From contig CAZKBT010000035.1 of NCBI GenBank assembly GCA_964551305.1, forward strand, positions 1 through 36,125: a stretch of DNA of 36,125 nt, in the 5' to 3' direction. Origin of the DNA: JBAZDC01 sp041654595 (GTDB lineage Bacteria; Pseudomonadota; Gammaproteobacteria; Burkholderiales; Burkholderiaceae_B). The notes beneath the pieces are model-generated. The model was given only the letters and a program-made list of their open reading frames with translations. It was not told where the DNA came from and searched no databases. Of the stretch, positions 33,086 to 36,125 are shown one piece after another; the stretch's first letter is position 1; every line of letters begins with the position of its first letter. A program made the translations under genes and the position numbers.

Positions 33086-34384
33086 TCAGCTGGCGTTTCC
33101 CATGTAACGCGCCCGGGGCCTGAGCATGGTGCCCGACAGCCGCTGTTCGGCCGCGTGCGCGATCCACCCCGCGCTTCTGCTCAGCGTATGCAGGAATGCG
33201 GCGCTGCCGGCAGGCAGGCCCAGCGACATGGATAAGATGACCAGCGCCGCAAACAGGTTGGGGTACTGGGACGTGTCCTGATAGGTGCGCTGCACGAACT
33301 TCAACAGCGTCGCGCGCACGGGCGATGTCTCGTCCAGGCCTGCCAGGTGTTCGAGGATCAGTTCCGCGCGCGGATCTTTGGTGTACAGAGGATGGTTGAA
33401 GCACGGGATATTCAATTCGCTGCGCCCTTTGCGGCCGGGATTCTCCAGCATGGTTTGCAGGTAGGCTTCGAGATGGCTTGAGCCTCCCATTTGCATCGGG
33501 CCGCTCTGCGCCATCAGGGCGGCCGCCACGCACGAGTACAGGTCGGCGCCAGTGGAGGCGCTGATGCGCGCGCAAAAGGTCGGGGTGGAAAGTTCGTTGT
33601 CCACGCTGAGCACCAATGCGGCGTTCACTGTTTTCAAGAGGCTGTCGCGGCTTTTGTTCTTGTCCAGGCCGAAACCCTTGAGCAGGCGCTCCGCGATGAA
33701 TTCGTTTTGTCCGCGAGGCTGGTAGGCGCGCCGGGGGCCGAACCGCCCGCACACGCCGGCGAATGCGTTCAGCAGGCGCATACCGACCGATCGTGCTTCG
33801 CTGTGTCGCGCGTCGCCGCTTTCCATGCGATCCTTGGAGGCAAGCGCCACCGCGATATGCGCCATGGCCTCCGGCGCGGAGAAGGGTGCGCGGCACTGCT
33901 TGACCAGCATGCTTGCGCAGGACATGTCCTCTTGATCGGCTTCGCCCCAGGGCAGGTCCCGCATGGGCGGCATCCCTCCCCAGATCAGATCCGCCGCATA
34001 TTCGAGAGTATGTCCGTCGCGGGCAAGCGTTGTTGCAAGATGGCCGCGGTAGCGCGGCCCCGCGTCAGTGATCTCGCATACCCAGGTTTGCACGACGGGT
34101 TCGCCGTAGCGTAGGCTGGGCGCGATGCGTTGTCCGCCCGATTTCGCGGCGGCGCGCGTCTTCAGTTTCTCGATGTCGGACTTCCGGTAGAGATGGGTTC
34201 TCTTTCCAGGCTCGGAAATCGTGCGTATCAAGCCGCGGCTGACATAGGTATAAAGCGATTCCTTCTTGATGCCGAGCACGGCCAGGGCCGCCTCCCGATC
34301 GAGGTAGTCCACGTCGTTGACTTGATCGGCGATCGCGTGCGCTCCGTCGTCTTCGGGCGCCGGGGAATGGAGGGACTTGCTCAT
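33086..34384 (-). CDS. HTH domain fused to a citrate-synthase-like domain with degenerate active site
   Basis: 432 residues. Residues about 25-78 form a MerR/excisionase-like helix-turn-helix (YLDREAALAVLGIKKESLY, then YVSRGLI and LYRKSDIEKLKTRA). The rest (about 90-432) is the citrate synthase fold, with ARISASTGADLYSCVAAAL, KDPRAELI and the C-terminal SRSAGWIAHAAEQ and RPRARY motifs. Catalytic positions are altered: DHE reads DNE (262-264), the GPLHGGAN histidine is replaced (GPMQMGGSS, 295-303) and the NVDF aspartate is Phe378 (NLFAAL). Only His331 of the GHRVY motif is kept. Arg422 in RPRARY, a ligand carboxylate contact in the family, is retained. It is therefore more likely a ligand-sensing transcription factor than an enzyme. 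It is divergent from the Rieske operon across tandem repeats. ATG 34384 has AAGGAA upstream. Confidence 0.88.
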   Translation of the reverse strand: MSKSLHSPAPEDDGAHAIADQVNDVDYLDREAALAVLGIKKESLYTYVSRGLIRTISEPGKRTHLYRKSDIEKLKTRAAAKSGGQRIAPSLRYGEPVVQTWVCEITDAGPRYRGHLATTLARDGHTLEYAADLIWGGMPPMRDLPWGEADQEDMSCASMLVKQCRAPFSAPEAMAHIAVALASKDRMESGDARHSEARSVGMRLLNAFAGVCGRFGPRRAYQPRGQNEFIAERLLKGFGLDKNKSRDSLLKTVNAALVLSVDNELSTPTFCARISASTGADLYSCVAAALMAQSGPMQMGGSSHLEAYLQTMLENPGRKGRSELNIPCFNHPLYTKDPRAELILEHLAGLDETSPVRATLLKFVQRTYQDTSQYPNLFAALVILSMSLGLPAGSAAFLHTLSRSAGWIAHAAEQRLSGTMLRPRARYMGNAS

Positions 34385-34401
34385 GGCGTTTCCTTCTAAA
34401 C

Positions 34402-34440
34402 TTACATCGATTATACAGTCGATCTATACATCGATCGACT
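34402..34440. repeat. Three tandem ~12-bp repeats (operator array)
   Basis: TTACATCGAT (34402-34411), TATACAGTCGAT (34412-34423) and CTATACATCGAT (34424-34435) are near-copies in tandem. Overlaid on them is a perfect inverted repeat, AGTCGATC (34417-34424) and GATCGACT (34433-34440), with an 8-base spacer. They fill the space between the divergent HTH/citrate-synthase-like and Rieske genes and overlap both candidate promoters. Confidence 0.7.
34410..34415 (-). promoter_or_regulatory. Perfect -10 hexamer for the HTH/citrate-synthase-like gene
   Basis: TATAAT on the minus strand, 26 bases before the ATG at 34384. No consensus -35 is found at 16-18 bases; the inverted repeat lies there. A MerR-like regulator could compensate for the poor spacing (inference). 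Confidence 0.45.
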
Positions 34441-34453
34441 ATTTTTCTAGAAT
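34425..34453 (+). promoter_or_regulatory. Candidate promoter of the Rieske oxygenase operon
   Basis: TATACA (34425-34430, 4/6 to the -35 consensus), 17 bases, TAGAAT (34448-34453, 5/6 to the -10 consensus). It would start transcription near 34460, after the upstream in-frame ATG at 34459, supporting the ATG at 34504 as the real start. The -35 lies within the repeat array. Confidence 0.5.
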
Positions 34454-34503
34454 CGACCATGTCAAGCCGTCCAGGCAAACGAACCACGATATGGAGACAC
34501 ATC

Positions 34504-35646
34504 ATGCAACCCGCTGTCGTACAGCTCAAACAACTTGCTCCCCGCTTCGAGCTCACCCGAAAGAACCTGCTCGGCGCGCGCCATCTTCCGGGCGGCGTGT
34601 ACAGCTCGCCGGAAATATATGCAATGGAGAAAGAGCGGATCTTCATGACGCATTGGCTGTCCGTCGGGCGTGTCGATGAAATTCCGAATGTCGGCGATTA
34701 CATGACCTTCAGCGTCATGGACGAGCCGATATTGATTTCGCGTCCGGCCGACGACGAGATCAGCGTCTGTATGAACATGTGCCTGCACCGCGGCGTCGCG
34801 GTGGCCAATGGATGCGGGAACGCCAAGGATTTCAGCTGTCCTTATCATGCCTGGCTGTTCGACGTGGGAGGAAAGCTGATCGCGGCGCCCGGCATGAAGG
34901 AGTCCGAGGTCGATCTCAAGGGAGCGCGCATGAAGCCCCTGCCGGTGAAAATCTGGCGTGGCTGGATCTTCACCACCTTCTCCGAGAATCCAAGGCCGTT
35001 CGAAGATTTCATAGCCACGTACGAGGAAAAGTTGTGGTGGTTCCAGTCGGGCGAATGCAAAACCGCGCATAAGGTGGAGATAGACGTAAAGTGCAACTGG
35101 AAATTCCTCGTCGAGAACCTGATCGACATCTATCACGTGGGCGTGATCCACAAAAGCACTTTCGGCGGATTCGTCAAAGGCGAGAAAATCAAGTTCAACC
35201 TCGAAAAGGACGGCGGCTGGCATACGCAGTACGAAGCGCGTCCCCATTCGAAGTCGGGCGAACAAGTTTTCCCGACGCTGCCATGGGCGAAGGACAAGTC
35301 TTCGGGCATCGCCTGCAAGGCCGGAATTTATCCGAACCTGAACCTGTCCATGCGGGCCGATAGCCTGCGCATGTGGCATGTATGGCCCACCTCTCCCGGC
35401 ACCACGCGAGTCGTCTGCTACCTGCTGTTTCCCGAAGAGGCCTTTTCCATTCCCGATTTCGACGAGGAGCTGAAAAAGTACAGCGGTTTCGTCGAGCAGA
35501 TCATTTACGAAGACGCCGCGATGGTCGAGTCCTTGCAGAACGCGTCGGGGTCGAAATTCTTTCAGCCGGGCCCGATGGCTCCGCTGGAGGAAGCGCTGCA
35601 CCATCTGGAGAACCACTACATCGACGTCATGACGGGAGAGCAATGA
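34504..35646 (+). CDS. Rieske non-heme iron oxygenase, catalytic (alpha) subunit
   Basis: 380 residues. N-terminal Rieske domain with C93-L-H95 and C112-P-Y-H115 (16 residues between) holding a [2Fe-2S] cluster. Catalytic domain with bridging Asp208 and iron ligands His211, His216 (NLIDIYHVGVIH) and Asp337 (IIYEDAAMVESLQ). It oxidises aromatic or related rings using electrons from the ferredoxin encoded next. No small beta-subunit gene lies between, so an alpha-only oxygenase is likely unless a beta gene lies past the edge. ATG 34504 has GGAG seven bases upstream. It is divergent from the HTH/citrate-synthase-like gene, its probable regulator. Confidence 0.94.
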   Translation: MQPAVVQLKQLAPRFELTRKNLLGARHLPGGVYSSPEIYAMEKERIFMTHWLSVGRVDEIPNVGDYMTFSVMDEPILISRPADDEISVCMNMCLHRGVAVANGCGNAKDFSCPYHAWLFDVGGKLIAAPGMKESEVDLKGARMKPLPVKIWRGWIFTTFSENPRPFEDFIATYEEKLWWFQSGECKTAHKVEIDVKCNWKFLVENLIDIYHVGVIHKSTFGGFVKGEKIKFNLEKDGGWHTQYEARPHSKSGEQVFPTLPWAKDKSSGIACKAGIYPNLNLSMRADSLRMWHVWPTSPGTTRVVCYLLFPEEAFSIPDFDEELKKYSGFVEQIIYEDAAMVESLQNASGSKFFQPGPMAPLEEALHHLENHYIDVMTGEQ

Positions 35647-35966
35647 TGGACGACGAGTGGGTTGCCGTGGCGCAATGTGCCGATATCGACGAGGACGACA
35701 CGCATGCCGTCCGGGTTGATGGAAGGGAGGTCTGCCTGTACAACGTCGCCGGGGCGTTCTTCGCGACGGACAACAAGTGCACGCATGGCGATGCGGATTT
35801 GTCGGACGGCTTGATCCAGGATGGGCACTTGATCGAATGCCCGTTGCACGAAGGCACGTTTGATATCCGTTCGGGGCGGGCCATGAGCGCGCCTTGTACC
35901 GAGGCCATTCGCTGCCACGACTTGCGTGTGCAGGACGGCGTCATTTATCTGCGGGTAGCGAGCTAG
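35646..35966 (+). CDS. Rieske [2Fe-2S] ferredoxin
   Basis: 106 residues from ATG 35646. C45-T-H47 and C65-P-L-H68 with 17 residues between are the cluster ligands of Rieske ferredoxins that feed ring-hydroxylating oxygenases. It overlaps the oxygenase stop; a second ATG three bases earlier (35643, ATGA overlap) is also possible, but GGAG spacing (7 versus 4 bases) favours 35646. A longer open frame beginning inside the oxygenase gene is a shadow. It passes electrons from the reductase that follows to the oxygenase. Confidence 0.93.
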   Translation: MDDEWVAVAQCADIDEDDTHAVRVDGREVCLYNVAGAFFATDNKCTHGDADLSDGLIQDGHLIECPLHEGTFDIRSGRAMSAPCTEAIRCHDLRVQDGVIYLRVAS

Positions 35967-35975
35967 GGCGCCGGC

Positions 35976-36125
35976 ATGAAAACAGTCATAGTCGGCGCCG
36001 GCCAATCGGGCGCATGGGCCGCGCGGACGCTGCGCGAACTGAGGCGGGACGTGGAAATCGTTCTGCTGGGAGACGAGGCGATTGCGCCGTACGAGCGTCC
36101 GCCCCTATCCAACGCGGTGCTGTCC
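35976..36125 (+). CDS. FAD-dependent ferredoxin reductase, cut by window edge
   Basis: The first 50 residues of a flavoprotein: MKTVIVGAGQSGAWAA gives the FAD-binding GxGxxG motif, and PYERPPLS is the signature of NAD(P)H-dependent reductases such as those of benzene or biphenyl dioxygenase systems. It starts 9 bases after the ferredoxin gene. With the two previous genes it makes a three-component Rieske oxygenase system. The rest lies outside the window. Confidence 0.9.
   Translation, partial: MKTVIVGAGQSGAWAARTLRELRRDVEIVLLGDEAIAPYERPPLSNAVLS

Noticed and set aside
34462..35643. A 393-residue minus-strand frame opposite the Rieske oxygenase
   Set aside because: The plus strand encodes all Rieske and iron-ligand motifs; the minus frame shows no domain.
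1..36125. CRISPR arrays, insertion sequences, tRNA/rRNA genes, prophage or toxin-antitoxin genes
   Set aside because: No regularly spaced long repeats, transposase motifs, cloverleaf-like genes or phage proteins were seen on either strand.

Overview
The window looks like the chromosome of a GC-rich betaproteobacterium, most likely of the Alcaligenaceae (Bordetella/Achromobacter type). This is an inference from gene content: two lone Bug-type periplasmic receptors, a TRAP carboxylate transporter, four LysR regulators, a CaiB/ADP-forming-ligase/acyl-CoA dehydrogenase set and an aromatic Rieske oxygenase, all tightly packed with ATGA-type overlaps. I see no rRNA, tRNA, insertion sequence, phage gene or CRISPR array, and no intergenic gap longer than about 285 bases.

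Layout. (1) 1-4520: a dihydrodipicolinate-synthase-family lyase (cut by the left edge) diverges from a TRAP transporter dctQMP. The transporter ends in a strong bidirectional terminator, with a convergent FCD-type GntR regulator behind it. The same 19-bp operator-like sequence lies at the dctQ promoter and upstream of the GntR gene, so this is probably one regulon. (2) 4771-7634: an uncharacterised pair, a DUF2868 membrane protein and a DUF3482 GTPase, start/stop coupled. (3) 7884-11480: a four-gene Mla-like lipid ABC transporter (permease with STAS-like domain, ATPase, MCE protein, lipoprotein). (4) 11545-19968: two divergent arms. The minus arm carries a TauD dioxygenase, an MFS transporter, a Bug receptor and an M20-type amidohydrolase; the plus arm carries an M81 (MlrC-like) metallopeptidase and an M28 metallopeptidase. 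Together they look like uptake and hydrolysis of amide- or peptide-like compounds. (5) 20019-29366: a CoA-thioester catabolic region with an SDR, three LysR regulators, an ADP-forming acyl-CoA ligase, an acyl-CoA dehydrogenase, a CaiB CoA-transferase and an HTD2-type hydratase. (6) 29399-36125: aromatic-compound oxidation, with a Bug receptor and a flavoprotein monooxygenase under a divergent LysR, then a helix-turn-helix/citrate-synthase-like fusion divergent from a Rieske oxygenase, ferredoxin and reductase set (the reductase is cut by the right edge).

How they work together: the window is a row of small catabolic units, most with their own importer or receptor, enzymes and regulator, interrupted by two housekeeping-like envelope units (2 and 3). 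The most unusual item is the HTH/citrate-synthase-like protein at 33086-34384. It has lost two of the three classical catalytic residues of citrate synthase and faces a Rieske oxygenase operon across an array of about three 12-bp repeats with overlapping promoters, as expected for a CoA-thioester-responsive or organic-acid-responsive transcription factor made from an enzyme. A second is the M28 peptidase, with His where the catalytic Glu normally is.
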